A stretch of DNA of 64,000 nucleotides from Treponema primitia ZAS-2 (GTDB taxonomy: Bacteria > Spirochaetota > Spirochaetia > Treponematales > Breznakiellaceae): assembly GCF_000214375.1 (NCBI RefSeq), contig NC_015578.1:3348001-3412000 (forward strand). Reading direction: 5' to 3'. Positions 35,469 to 43,402 of this stretch are shown one piece after another (position 1 is the stretch's first letter; every line of letters begins with the position of its first letter). The position numbers and the translations under genes were made by a program. The notes under the pieces were generated by a model that saw only the letters and a program-made list of their open reading frames with translations, did no database searches and had not been told where the DNA came from.

Positions 35469-36018
35469 CTTTGTAACCATTGATTTTGAAACAGCGAAAT
35501 ACTCACGGGAAAGCGCCTGTTCGGTAGGCTTAGTCAAGTACAGAAAAGGCAAACCTGTTGATTCGTGGTATTCCCTGATCCGCCCACCATCGCTGTATAT
35601 ACGCCCGGATTTCACAGAGATCCACGGCCTTACGGTTGATGATGTCCGGGATGCCCCGACATTCGCCGATCTCTGGGACAGCAGCATCCGCCCCTTTGTC
35701 GGCAGCCTCCCCTTAGGCGCCCACAATGCCCCCTTCGACATGGGCGTACTCCGGGCTGTCCTTGAGTGGTATGATTTGCCGGTCCCGCAGCTCAGCTATT
35801 TTTGTACCCTTGCCCTGGCCCGCCGCGTATGGCCGGAACTGGAATCCCACGCACTTACCAGGCTGGGAGAAACCTTCGGCATTGTCTACGAAGCCCACAA
35901 CGCGCTTGATGATGCCAGGACCTGCGGGGCTATTGCGTGTTTGGCGGCGGAGAAGTTTGGCAGGAAAACTCTCAAGGGGCTGATTGGCGCTGCTGGACTT
36001 GGGTTAAGAGAAATATAA
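35464..36018 (+). CDS. DEDDh 3'-5' exonuclease, DnaQ-like, apparent ATT start
   Basis: The 184-residue product has all DEDDh motifs: Exo I DFET at residues 7-10, Exo II HNAPFDMGVL, Exo III HNALDDARTCG. The only in-frame ATG (35740) would remove Exo I and II. ATT 35464, directly after GGGAGGGGG, gives the typical family start (M)NFVTIDFET and overlaps the WYL stop (35466-35468), implying coupling. Stand-alone DnaQ-like exonucleases act in DNA repair or degrade foreign nucleic acid. The rare start codon would keep expression low and sensitive to IF3. Confidence 0.8.
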   Translation: MNFVTIDFETAKYSRESACSVGLVKYRKGKPVDSWYSLIRPPSLYIRPDFTEIHGLTVDDVRDAPTFADLWDSSIRPFVGSLPLGAHNAPFDMGVLRAVLEWYDLPVPQLSYFCTLALARRVWPELESHALTRLGETFGIVYEAHNALDDARTCGAIACLAAEKFGRKTLKGLIGAAGLGLREI

Positions 36019-36035
36019 TGGCGCTAAAATGGGAT

Positions 36036-36368
36036 TTATTTTTTATACCGTTTAGACATGGCGTCCGCCAAAGCGTTTACAGCGTCCAGATCAATTTGGT
36101 CAAAGGAAATAATGGACTTTACAATTTCTTCCAATGATGGATTGGAAGCATGACTGGTCCCTTCCCTGCCACTAAGGAGGTATTCCACTGACACCCCCAA
36201 AGCTTCCGCAATCAGGTAAGCCTCATCAGCCCGGGGGATGATATTCCGGGTTTTCCAGGAAGAGAAGGTGCCCTTGGGAATGCCCGTCTTCCGGTACAGC
36301 CATTCAAAACTGGTCTTTTGCCGGTCCACCTCCCCTTTAACCATCTTCCAGAAAAAATCAGCATTCAT
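36036..36368 (-). CDS. XRE-family regulator
   Basis: This 110-residue protein has an N-terminal helix-turn-helix (TSFEWLYRKTGIPKGTFSSWKTRNIIPRADEAYLIAEALGVSVEYLLSGRE) and a helical tail, similar in build to phage repressors and to the XRE protein at 12.1 kb. ATG 36368 lies three bases from the shared 19-bp motif at 36371-36389, which overlaps its promoter. It is a candidate reader of that motif, together with the WYL protein. Confidence 0.85.
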   Translation of the reverse strand: MNADFFWKMVKGEVDRQKTSFEWLYRKTGIPKGTFSSWKTRNIIPRADEAYLIAEALGVSVEYLLSGREGTSHASNPSLEEIVKSIISFDQIDLDAVNALADAMSKRYKK

Positions 36369-36370
36369 AT

Positions 36371-36389
36371 AGCAAATTATGACAGATCA
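36371..36389 (+). promoter_or_regulatory. Shared 19-bp motif, copy 2
   Basis: AGC-AAATT-ATGACAGATCA, fits RGC-N5-WTGACAGAYCA. It lies between the XRE start codon (36368) and the promoter of the opposite strand, so it may control both directions. Confidence 0.6.
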
Positions 36390-36414
36390 GTCTGCATAAG
36401 GGGATTATTATGGG

Positions 36415-36443
36415 TTGACAAATGTATGCATTTGAGGTATTAT
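36415..36443 (+). promoter_or_regulatory. Promoter of the zinc-module/nuclease operon
   Basis: Perfect TTGACA (36415-36420) and TATTAT (36438-36443) with 17 bases between. TATGCAT occurs in the spacer and again just after the -10. It gives a leader of nearly 300 bases before the gene at 36741. Confidence 0.65.
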
Positions 36444-36740
36444 ATGCATTATATTATTATTTTGCAGATATTTTTATTAGAAATTGACAAGGGTTAAGCA
36501 ATAGATGACAGATCAAGTGGGATAAGCTAAGTGAAGAATATGCGCTAGCATGAAAGTAAAGAAAATAGGAGGGTGTTATGATAGAAGCCTATCGTAGCAA
36601 TTGCACGTATACTTGGACGGCGGGCCGCATATTGGTTTGCTCATGGTCAGATTCAGGAGAAAGAAGAAGTTTATATTCCAATAATTAAATCCCTGGAAAT
36701 TTATCTTGGAAACCTGAAAAATTAAAGCAAGGAGATCTTT
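36444..36740 (+). other. Long leader region with a small ORF and shared motif copy 3
   Basis: Copy 3 of the shared motif is at 36497-36515 (AGC-AATAG-ATGACAGATCA), about 55 bases downstream of the -10. ATG 36578 after AGGAGGG opens a 36-residue frame ending at 36688; another frame over the same bases (ending near 36725 with SLEIYLGNLKN) looks more protein-like but has no start. This may be a frameshifted small gene or a leader peptide. No other gene is seen. Confidence 0.4.
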
Positions 36741-36980
36741 ATGGCAAATTACTATTGCAAATGGTGTGGGGTAAAACATTCAAGTGTTGCAAGTTTGACT
36801 GCAGGTCCGTGTCTAAGAAACCCTGTGAAAGGTGCAAAGCATGAATTGTACGAAGGTTCAGAAAAAAAGCAATATATCTGCAAATATTGCGGAATAAAAC
36901 ATTCATCCATAGCCAGCTTAACTTCAGCTCCTTGTTTAAAAAATCCAAGAAAAGGCGCAAAACATGAACCAGCCTTATAG
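36741..36980 (+). CDS. Small protein of two tandem C3H zinc-type modules
   Basis: This 79-residue protein is two copies of one module with spacing C-x2-C-x14-C-x9-H (C6, C9, C24, H34 and C47, C50, C65, H75), each with the phrase KHSSxASLT. The repeat period is 41 residues. Function unknown; the ligand pattern predicts two zinc sites and possibly nucleic acid or protein binding. Strong AAGGAG before ATG 36741. Its end overlaps the nuclease start by 17 bases, so the products are likely made together. Confidence 0.8.
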   Translation: MANYYCKWCGVKHSSVASLTAGPCLRNPVKGAKHELYEGSEKKQYICKYCGIKHSSIASLTSAPCLKNPRKGAKHEPAL

Positions 36981-38223
36981 TGGATTGACAATAAAAGAAA
37001 TTGATGCCTTTTTATCCCAAATTGGCATTCGTTTAGAAGAATTCAAAAACATTCGGAAAGCATATAGCCTTGAATGCGAAAAAGGTTTTAATATCTTTAA
37101 ATCCATTTCGGACACCTATTGGTATGAAAATCTGCATAGTGAAGTTTTGACTAGTATTCTAAAACCGCCATCGGAAAAAGGTATCGGTAATCCTGAATAT
37201 TTTAATATTTTCCTTGCCCTAATCAAGGAAAAAGCGAAAGAACAGGGCAAGAAAGTTGATATATCCTTTTTTAAAGACTATGGAGCTTTGAGGTTTAAAA
37301 CTCAATTCCCTGAAGGCGAAGAGCAGAAATATGGTAAAATGGATATTTTTATTTACAATGACGCTATGCTGAAAGATGGTAAGGTGCATGGAATTATAAT
37401 CGAAAATAAAATTAATTGGGCTAAAGATCAGCCAAATCAGCTTGTTAAGTATTTTCAGTTTGCTTCTGAAAAGGGAATAGTAATTGATTCTGTCATTTAT
37501 CTCCCAATGGAACATTACGAGCCGGATATGACTGTTACGGAAAGTGAATATTCTGCAATGATACCTGAGTTGAAAAAGAAGCTTTTAATTATCCCAGTGA
37601 TAGATAAGTTTAAAAAAAATATTATTCATGATTTTCTGGAAATCTGTTTAAATATCACAAAAAGATCGACCAAGGAGTATTTTTATTTAAATGACTACTG
37701 TAATTTAGTCAAAGAACTAGGAGGCATTGTTATGGAGAACAGTGAGCGAAAAAATATTCTCGCCCAGATATTAAAGGACAAATCAAAGTTTGATACCGTT
37801 TTACAAGTAAATGAAATACTTGATGATGCTGATCTGTTGGGCGAAATTATTTGTGATGAATTAGTGAATTCCAAAACAACGGGTAGAAAAAAATGGAAAA
37901 GAAATAATGACAAGGACGTTTATAAAGATTTTGATAATTTGGATGGGATAATATTGTCTTTTTGTCTTGGAAAATACAGCAAATGGGCATTTGGCGTTTG
38001 GTTCGAACCTGATTTTAAAAAATATGCGAAACGCATTGAAAAAAATCTTAATAAGGAATTTACTGAACACTTTTGTAGTGAAGCAAAAATTGATGATGGT
38101 TGGGTATATAAAAACTTTGATATTGATTTTTTTAAAAAGAGATCAATTAGCGAAGCTATTAATTTTCTAAAAATCCAATTTGATTTATTGGAAGAAAAAG
38201 TGGAGGAAATTATAAAATCTTAA
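36964..38223 (+). CDS. PD-(D/E)XK nuclease family protein (PDDEXK_4-like)
   Basis: This 419-residue protein has ENLHSEVLTSILKP near the N-terminus, then KMDIFIYND and IIIENKINWAKDQPNQLVKYFQF (about residues 122-165), which form the D...ExK core and the QxxxY helix of this family. The C-terminal half (from 250) is unassigned, with WAFGVWFEPDF suggestive of a folded domain. Very A+T-rich. Coupled to the zinc-module gene upstream; convergent with the VWA gene 13 bases downstream. Nucleases of this type are frequent in defence loci. Confidence 0.82.
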   Translation: MNQPYSGLTIKEIDAFLSQIGIRLEEFKNIRKAYSLECEKGFNIFKSISDTYWYENLHSEVLTSILKPPSEKGIGNPEYFNIFLALIKEKAKEQGKKVDISFFKDYGALRFKTQFPEGEEQKYGKMDIFIYNDAMLKDGKVHGIIIENKINWAKDQPNQLVKYFQFASEKGIVIDSVIYLPMEHYEPDMTVTESEYSAMIPELKKKLLIIPVIDKFKKNIIHDFLEICLNITKRSTKEYFYLNDYCNLVKELGGIVMENSERKNILAQILKDKSKFDTVLQVNEILDDADLLGEIICDELVNSKTTGRKKWKRNNDKDVYKDFDNLDGIILSFCLGKYSKWAFGVWFEPDFKKYAKRIEKNLNKEFTEHFCSEAKIDDGWVYKNFDIDFFKKRSISEAINFLKIQFDLLEEKVEEIIKS

Positions 38224-38236
38224 CTGCGTGTACACT

Positions 38237-39379
38237 TTATTCTACCCAACAACAACTTCCACGTTCACTCATCCATTTATAGTGTTGCTCGTAATTCTCT
38301 TTATTATTACATATCCAAAGTGTTTTCTTTGCGATATTTTTTGTTAGTTCAGGAATACTGGCATAGCCATCGGTAAAGATTATTAAGCCATCATAGTCCT
38401 TTATTTTCGATGAAAAATAATCAATGACAGGCTGAAAACAGGTGCCGCCCCGACCGGTTATTTTTATGGTTTTACGGGCTTTCTTCATTATTACTGGTAT
38501 GCCCTTAATGTCGGCATCAAATTGCAGTACGTCAAGAGATTGTATACCGTAATGAAAAAAGCGGGTTATAACGGAGTAGAAAAGATTGATATCCTCATCT
38601 GAAATTGAACCGCTCACATCAACCCCTATTAGAAGGCTGGTGGTAAATTCATATTTTTTGCCCATATACAAATAACCATAACGCCGACTCGATTTCAAAC
38701 GGGTAGGCATTTTTTTACTGGATAATACTGAGGCATGAAATCCTTGAAGAACTTTCCGGTAATCTATTACCGGATTCAGACTGGCAATTAAAGTTGTGAC
38801 CAGGTGATTTGGAAGACTTCCCCAAGATTGGTTCTGAATGGCAAAAGAAATTATTTCGACAATTTTTTGATCTATGTAGAGGTCTTCTTCCCATAGGGTG
38901 ACATTTTCAGAGAGGTTTTGGTTATTATCATCCTTTTCATTTTCATTTCCTTGAAAACTTGTTTTTTGTAATTCTGTGTAATAAAATTCAAAATTCCGCT
39001 GGTAAAATGACGGGTTATTCCAGAAATTAACAGCCCTGTAAGGCAAGCGTTTAAATTGGTAGTATTCATTCAAGGTTATATTACTGGCTATATATGATAT
39101 GGTGAGATCATTTTGAGATGGCTGCCGGTAGGGATGGCGCAGCAATATGCGGATAACTTCGATTTTTATAATCTCTTCAAATTGATCGTCAGACAAATGT
39201 GAAATATATTCCGGGTTATATTCGATACGACCCTTACCGCTCCGGATTGATTTTATATTTGCGGCAGGAACTAAATCATGGGATAACAAAGTCATTAACA
39301 AAACCGGGTCACGCAATAACCATTTATCGGTAATATTCGATATGCGCTTTTCAGTCATAAGTTGTGGCGTATTGTTCAT
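38237..39379 (-). CDS. VWA-like protein (DUF2201 type)
   Basis: This 380-residue protein has an N-terminal metallopeptidase-like helical part (LLMTLLSHDLVPAANIKS...) as in DUF2201 proteins and a C-terminal VWA domain with a MIDAS: DVSGSIS (about 250), GGTCFQP and FTDGYA. Such proteins work with MoxR-type ATPases. Its start overlaps the ATPase stop (ATGA), and it is the last gene of the three-gene operon. Ends in an odd SERGSCCWVE tail. Confidence 0.87.
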   Translation of the reverse strand: MNNTPQLMTEKRISNITDKWLLRDPVLLMTLLSHDLVPAANIKSIRSGKGRIEYNPEYISHLSDDQFEEIIKIEVIRILLRHPYRQPSQNDLTISYIASNITLNEYYQFKRLPYRAVNFWNNPSFYQRNFEFYYTELQKTSFQGNENEKDDNNQNLSENVTLWEEDLYIDQKIVEIISFAIQNQSWGSLPNHLVTTLIASLNPVIDYRKVLQGFHASVLSSKKMPTRLKSSRRYGYLYMGKKYEFTTSLLIGVDVSGSISDEDINLFYSVITRFFHYGIQSLDVLQFDADIKGIPVIMKKARKTIKITGRGGTCFQPVIDYFSSKIKDYDGLIIFTDGYASIPELTKNIAKKTLWICNNKENYEQHYKWMSERGSCCWVE

Positions 39380-40443
39380 AATTTTATATTTTTAATAAAA
39401 TCAACAATATGTTGATAAATGAACGGCGACCCTGAAAGAATGGCAATTTTTGTTTTAGGATAAGTTACGCTGTCGTAGAGTGTAGTCCAATGGGCAAGCG
39501 CCTCGTTCCGTTTATTTTCATACATCCACTTGGTATACAGCTCAAGGTTTTCAATGTACTTCTTGATTGTTTTCTGATCCCCTTCTGTCTCTATTGTACG
39601 GAACATACCTTCATTTAAAGAAGTTAATTCGTGAATATCCAGAGTGTTCAAATATTTTTTACTGGCAGTAAATCCGGATAAAATAGTTTTTGCATTAATA
39701 CGGGAATTATTTTTGACAAACTGGGAGAATTTAAGGGCTGCGCTTATGCCAACAATACCGGCAATGGCTTTCTCAATTATTTTATTGATTTCCTTGATGC
39801 CAGAAATTATTTCCGATACCCGCCGCCAGGAACGTCGATCAGGACTTTTTTCCAGCCCCGCATCAATATTGGTATTGCTGTCAAGACAATCAGGATTTTC
39901 TTCGATAAATCCAATTACCCGACCGTCAACCTTGTTCTCTGCAACCCAAAGCAGCCACTCAGCGGGGCTGGGTGAAAAATAATATATGTTAAAGCGGGAA
40001 ATTAATGCGGGATCCAATTCCGTTAATTGGTATTCTTCCCCTTCGTTAACCGCCGATATAATTCGGCTTCCCGCTGGCAATTTTTTACCTGCCAGGGTTT
40101 TATTGAGGGTCAAGTCCATAACGGTTTGTAAAATTTCAGGGCGGGCATGATTCAGTTCATCCAAAAAGAGAACTATAGGTTTACCGTCAGTAGGAAACCA
40201 CCATGGCGGTCGAAACTCGGTCTTCCCCAAATCCGCATCCAGTACAGGCAACCCGATAAGATCCCCGGGGTCGCTCATCTGCCCCAGAAAAAGAGAAACC
40301 ACCTGGCTGGAATGGCTTTTAAAATAATGCTCAATAATTTCAGATTTACCAATACCATGCCTGCCAACCAGCATGATGTTATGTTGGGATGGCGTAATTT
40401 CCAAAATTTTTAGCAGTTCGACGGCGTTTATTTTTATCCCCAT
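39376..40443 (-). CDS. MoxR-type AAA+ ATPase
   Basis: This 355-residue ATPase has Walker A GRHGIGKSE (about 27-35), GDLIGLPV, Walker B PIVLFLDELNHARPEI, sensor region RIISAVNEG and an arginine-finger-like ALISRFNIYYF. MoxR ATPases act as chaperones that load or remodel partner complexes, usually with a VWA protein, here encoded directly downstream. Starts three bases after the unknown 234-residue gene. Confidence 0.9.
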   Translation of the reverse strand: MGIKINAVELLKILEITPSQHNIMLVGRHGIGKSEIIEHYFKSHSSQVVSLFLGQMSDPGDLIGLPVLDADLGKTEFRPPWWFPTDGKPIVLFLDELNHARPEILQTVMDLTLNKTLAGKKLPAGSRIISAVNEGEEYQLTELDPALISRFNIYYFSPSPAEWLLWVAENKVDGRVIGFIEENPDCLDSNTNIDAGLEKSPDRRSWRRVSEIISGIKEINKIIEKAIAGIVGISAALKFSQFVKNNSRINAKTILSGFTASKKYLNTLDIHELTSLNEGMFRTIETEGDQKTIKKYIENLELYTKWMYENKRNEALAHWTTLYDSVTYPKTKIAILSGSPFIYQHIVDFIKNIKL

Positions 40444-40446
40444 AGT

Positions 40447-41151
40447 TTACCCCTTTGGTTTTATCCAACATGCAGAACGTGAACTATTTTCTATCAGAAC
40501 TTTTATTTTCGTATTATTTATGGTATTTTCATATTGTTGAATGGCAGTAAGAGTCTCAGGCATTATTTTTTGAAATGATTTATAGTAAATGGGGATATTC
40601 AACTGCAAACTGTTTTTAAGCCTGATGCTTAATATCATTTTATGATTATCCTTTGCTTCGGTATAATAAGCGTAGGAAGTATCGTCCAAAATAGCCTTAA
40701 TCCACGTATAAATACTATTTTGCGTTATACTAAAAATTTTTTCCTTTTTTTCTTCTTCTGCTATATAAATACGGTATTCATTTTCAATACTTTCCAATTG
40801 GTTAAGAAAAGCATAGACTATATTTGCTGTAAGATTACCCCAATCTACTATACGAATAGCCCATAAAGAACTGTAATCATCAACTCTAAATGTTACACTT
40901 GCTTCTTTAATGGCCTTGGCTTTAATTTTAAATTCTACACTACATCCATTCCCTGAGGCATTCTCTATTTTAAATACAGGATCTTTCATTACAGAATCTG
41001 AGTTAAGTTTAGTGACCAAAAATCCTGGAATTCCTAATCCCTTTAATTGCGTATATAAATCATCTACTGTTTTATTATCCACATCTCCATTCATTATTTC
41101 TTTAATTTTATTTACAAGAAATATACTTTTCTTTTCATACAATGATCTCAT
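40447..41151 (-). CDS. Unrecognised 234-residue protein, first gene of the MoxR/VWA operon
   Basis: Not recognised. No signal peptide or membrane segment. The N-terminal 50 residues are helical and charged; the centre has beta-type patterns (CSVEFKIKAKAIKEASVTFRVDD). In ternary MoxR-VWA conflict systems a third protein is the variable effector or adaptor; this gene occupies that place, but nothing in the sequence proves it. Promoter with the shared 19-bp motif 20 bases upstream. A+T-rich. Confidence 0.7.
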   Translation of the reverse strand: MRSLYEKKSIFLVNKIKEIMNGDVDNKTVDDLYTQLKGLGIPGFLVTKLNSDSVMKDPVFKIENASGNGCSVEFKIKAKAIKEASVTFRVDDYSSLWAIRIVDWGNLTANIVYAFLNQLESIENEYRIYIAEEEKKEKIFSITQNSIYTWIKAILDDTSYAYYTEAKDNHKMILSIRLKNSLQLNIPIYYKSFQKIMPETLTAIQQYENTINNTKIKVLIENSSRSACWIKPKG

Positions 41152-41171
41152 AAACTTTAATATACAGCCTC

Positions 41172-41190
41172 TGGTCTGTCATATAACGCT
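41172..41190 (-). promoter_or_regulatory. Shared 19-bp motif, copy 4, in the MoxR/VWA operon promoter
   Basis: On the minus strand AGC-GTTAT-ATGACAGACCA, followed after seven bases by TATATT and after seven more by the start codon at 41151. The geometry (motif, 6-7 bases, TATATT, 6-7 bases, ATG) is the same as at the WYL gene. Confidence 0.65.
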
Positions 41191-41379
41191 ATGCCAAAAA
41201 ATATTTGTCACCGGAAAAGAAAAATTTTAATCATTTACAAACCTGACATTCTATGATAAACCATACAGAGGCCCCTCTCTGACAGCGAAAGTAGTGATGC
41301 TGTCTTACCGGAGAAATACAGAATTGCTGGATAGCGGAGCCTATTACAAATAGGCCAAGAACAGAGTGTCACTTTTTCA

Positions 41380-41419
41380 ATACTGCTGGGAAAGAGATTG
41401 TCCACTTTCCCAGCAGTAT
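41380..41419. repeat. Perfect 15-bp inverted repeat after the Xaa-Pro peptidase gene
   Basis: Arms 41380-41394 and 41405-41419 are exact reverse complements with a 10-base loop, starting 20 bases beyond the stop of the peptidase gene on the minus strand. No T run follows in either direction, so it is a strong hairpin but not a standard terminator; mRNA 3'-end protection is possible. It marks the right border of the island. The rest of 41191-41379 shows no gene. Confidence 0.75.
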
Positions 41420-41439
41420 AGCAATAAAACTGTTGAAAT

Positions 41440-42564
41440 CTACTTGATAAGCAGCAGTCCGGGGTTGAAGTTATCCGGTTCGGTCAGAATTATCGGGCCC
41501 TTTGCGCTTATTAAAACCAGATCTTCCAGATGGTACCGGTATCCGTCAAGGTGCAGGGCGTGTTCCACACAGACCACCATGTTTTCTTCCAGAGGCGCTC
41601 CATTGCCTGGGGCAAGCATAGGATATTCGTGAACCGTTAAGCCCAGGCCGTGGCCCTCGTGGACCCGTGCAAAGGGGAGACCCAGTTTCTCACAGCAGTC
41701 CTTAGCAGTAAAGAAGGGAGTATTAGCCGGGACTCCCACCTTACAGGATTCAATGGCCGCTATATAGGCCTTGCACATCCTGGAATACACGTCCTGATGT
41801 TTAGCGTTAGGAGCCCCAATAGTAAAGGTGCGGGCAAGATCCGAATTATAGTGTTTCAGAAGCCCACCGAAATCTATGCGGCCCAGTTCGCCGGCTTCTA
41901 GGGGCAGGTCCTGGGGAAGCCCATGGACCAGGATGGAACGTTTGCCGGTACCCATAACTAAAAATTCAATGGAGGAAAATCCTGCATCAATGAGGCCTCT
42001 GGCGGCCCGTTTGCTCAGATCAGTTTCCAAATCCCCGGGAGAGCTTTCCGCCAGGGCCTTCTCAAAGGCCTTGCGGGTGGCGATTCCCGCATTCTGGAGT
42101 TTCGTGATTTCTTCCGGTTCCTTGATAGAACGGATGGCCCCGAACAAATCTGTGCAGGGCTGGATATTAGCATCTGGGAGTAGGCGCTTAAGCTCAATAT
42201 AGTACTGGGCGGAAAGGTAGTCCAGTTCGATGCCTATCCTTTTTTCCGCAAGGCCTCGTTCTTTCAGGGCGTCTACCAAAAATTGAATGGGAGATTCCTT
42301 GAATTCAAAGTAATAGCGTTTGTCCTTGATCCATACTTCATCCTCCACCGTATTTTCTTCGATAATACAGGCAATCATCACCGGGTCCTGGGCCAGGGGC
42401 AGTACGGCAATGGCCAGTCTGTCCCGCAGGGACTTTTGCGTCTCAATGAAGGTTTCTCCAAAATAAAGTACATTCTCCGGAGAGAGGGCAACCACCACAT
42501 CGAATTTATCCGCCATTTTCTGTTTGATCTTATCATATCTTTTTGATACGCCGGAATTCCGCAT
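41440..42564 (-). CDS. M24 family Xaa-Pro aminopeptidase-like protein
   Basis: This 374-residue protein has an N-terminal creatinase-like domain and a C-terminal pita-bread domain with two-metal ligands: Asp in RIDFGG and in NSDLARTF, His in HEGHGLGLTVHEYP, Glu in VCVEHAL and HLEDLVLIS. It removes N-terminal residues before proline in peptides, in the cytoplasm. ATG 42564 has AAGGAG before it; the longer frame overlaps the upstream gene. Last gene of the peptide-use operon. Confidence 0.87.
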   Translation of the reverse strand: MRNSGVSKRYDKIKQKMADKFDVVVALSPENVLYFGETFIETQKSLRDRLAIAVLPLAQDPVMIACIIEENTVEDEVWIKDKRYYFEFKESPIQFLVDALKERGLAEKRIGIELDYLSAQYYIELKRLLPDANIQPCTDLFGAIRSIKEPEEITKLQNAGIATRKAFEKALAESSPGDLETDLSKRAARGLIDAGFSSIEFLVMGTGKRSILVHGLPQDLPLEAGELGRIDFGGLLKHYNSDLARTFTIGAPNAKHQDVYSRMCKAYIAAIESCKVGVPANTPFFTAKDCCEKLGLPFARVHEGHGLGLTVHEYPMLAPGNGAPLEENMVVCVEHALHLDGYRYHLEDLVLISAKGPIILTEPDNFNPGLLLIK

Positions 42565-42580
42565 TTTGCTTCTCCTTCTT

Positions 42581-43402
42581 TTAATACCCAAGTTTTATTG
42601 GGGATGTATATTTTTTCAACGCCGCGATGGCGCCCAGCAGGGCAAGATAGGAACTGCGCTTGTTCGGGCTAGGCAGCAGTTTCAGTTCGCACTTCATTTC
42701 GCCGAATTTACCTTTGAGCCATATTTCCTGCTGAATAACTGTGGCCTTTGGATCGGCGATCATTTCCACCATGGTTTTTTCCGGGCCGAATCCGGAGAGA
42801 GCCATGGCTGCAGCGATATTAACGTTTTGGGGGAAATGTTTCACCGCATCAAACACATTGCCCCGAAAGACCAGTGTCGGTTCAGTGAGAGCATCCAGCG
42901 CAATGTTGTTGTTTTTAATATAGGGCGCGTCTTTTAAACCAGTGGGGTTTTTAGTACTCCGGATTACCGCTTCTTCCAGCCCCGCAATAACGCCAGCGGC
43001 GGCAATATTCAGCCCCGTAACGGCTCCCGCAGGAATGTATATGACCGCTCCGGTTTTTTCCGCCTCCTGAGCCAGAGCGTCCAGAAAACCCGGATCGATA
43101 AGGCCTCCGACGCTCATCATCATAAAGTCCCGTCCGGCGGAGAGTATTTTTTTCCCGTAGGCCCGAACCGCCGCCGGGTTAGCGGCTTCCACCACTAGGT
43201 CTATATCTGCGGTAATAAATTTTTCAAAGTCATCGTAATAGTCTATAGGATTCGCCGAACTTTGCCTGAGGGCTGCTAAGCCCGGAGGCTCCGTTCTGCC
43301 CAATACGGCCCTAAGCTGAGCATTGGGTATGGCGCCCTCAAGGATGGCCGTCGCAATCCCACCACCGATATTTCCGAGGCCGATGATGCCGATTTTTTTC
43401 AT
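42581..43402 (-). CDS. L-aspartate dehydrogenase-like protein
   Basis: This 273-residue protein has an N-terminal Rossmann fold (GIIGLGNIGGGIA) and the aspartate dehydrogenase domain (YIPAGAVTGLNIAAAGVIAGL, NVNIAAAMALSGFGPEKT) with a likely catalytic His in KHFPQN. The family interconverts aspartate and oxaloacetate, or supplies iminoaspartate for NAD. Here, in a peptide-degradation operon, a catabolic role is more likely. Its ATG shares a base with the stop of the peptidase gene upstream (TAATG). Confidence 0.82.
   Translation of the reverse strand: MKKIGIIGLGNIGGGIATAILEGAIPNAQLRAVLGRTEPPGLAALRQSSANPIDYYDDFEKFITADIDLVVEAANPAAVRAYGKKILSAGRDFMMMSVGGLIDPGFLDALAQEAEKTGAVIYIPAGAVTGLNIAAAGVIAGLEEAVIRSTKNPTGLKDAPYIKNNNIALDALTEPTLVFRGNVFDAVKHFPQNVNIAAAMALSGFGPEKTMVEMIADPKATVIQQEIWLKGKFGEMKCELKLLPSPNKRSSYLALLGAIAALKKYTSPIKLGY

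Noticed and set aside
29261-41151. An intact prophage or transposon carrying the island
   Set aside because: No integrase, transposase or phage structural gene is visible and no clear flanking direct repeats were found by eye.
41380-41419. Rho-independent terminator for the M24 peptidase gene
   Set aside because: The stem is strong, but neither side has a T run in the right place, so it is listed as a hairpin only.
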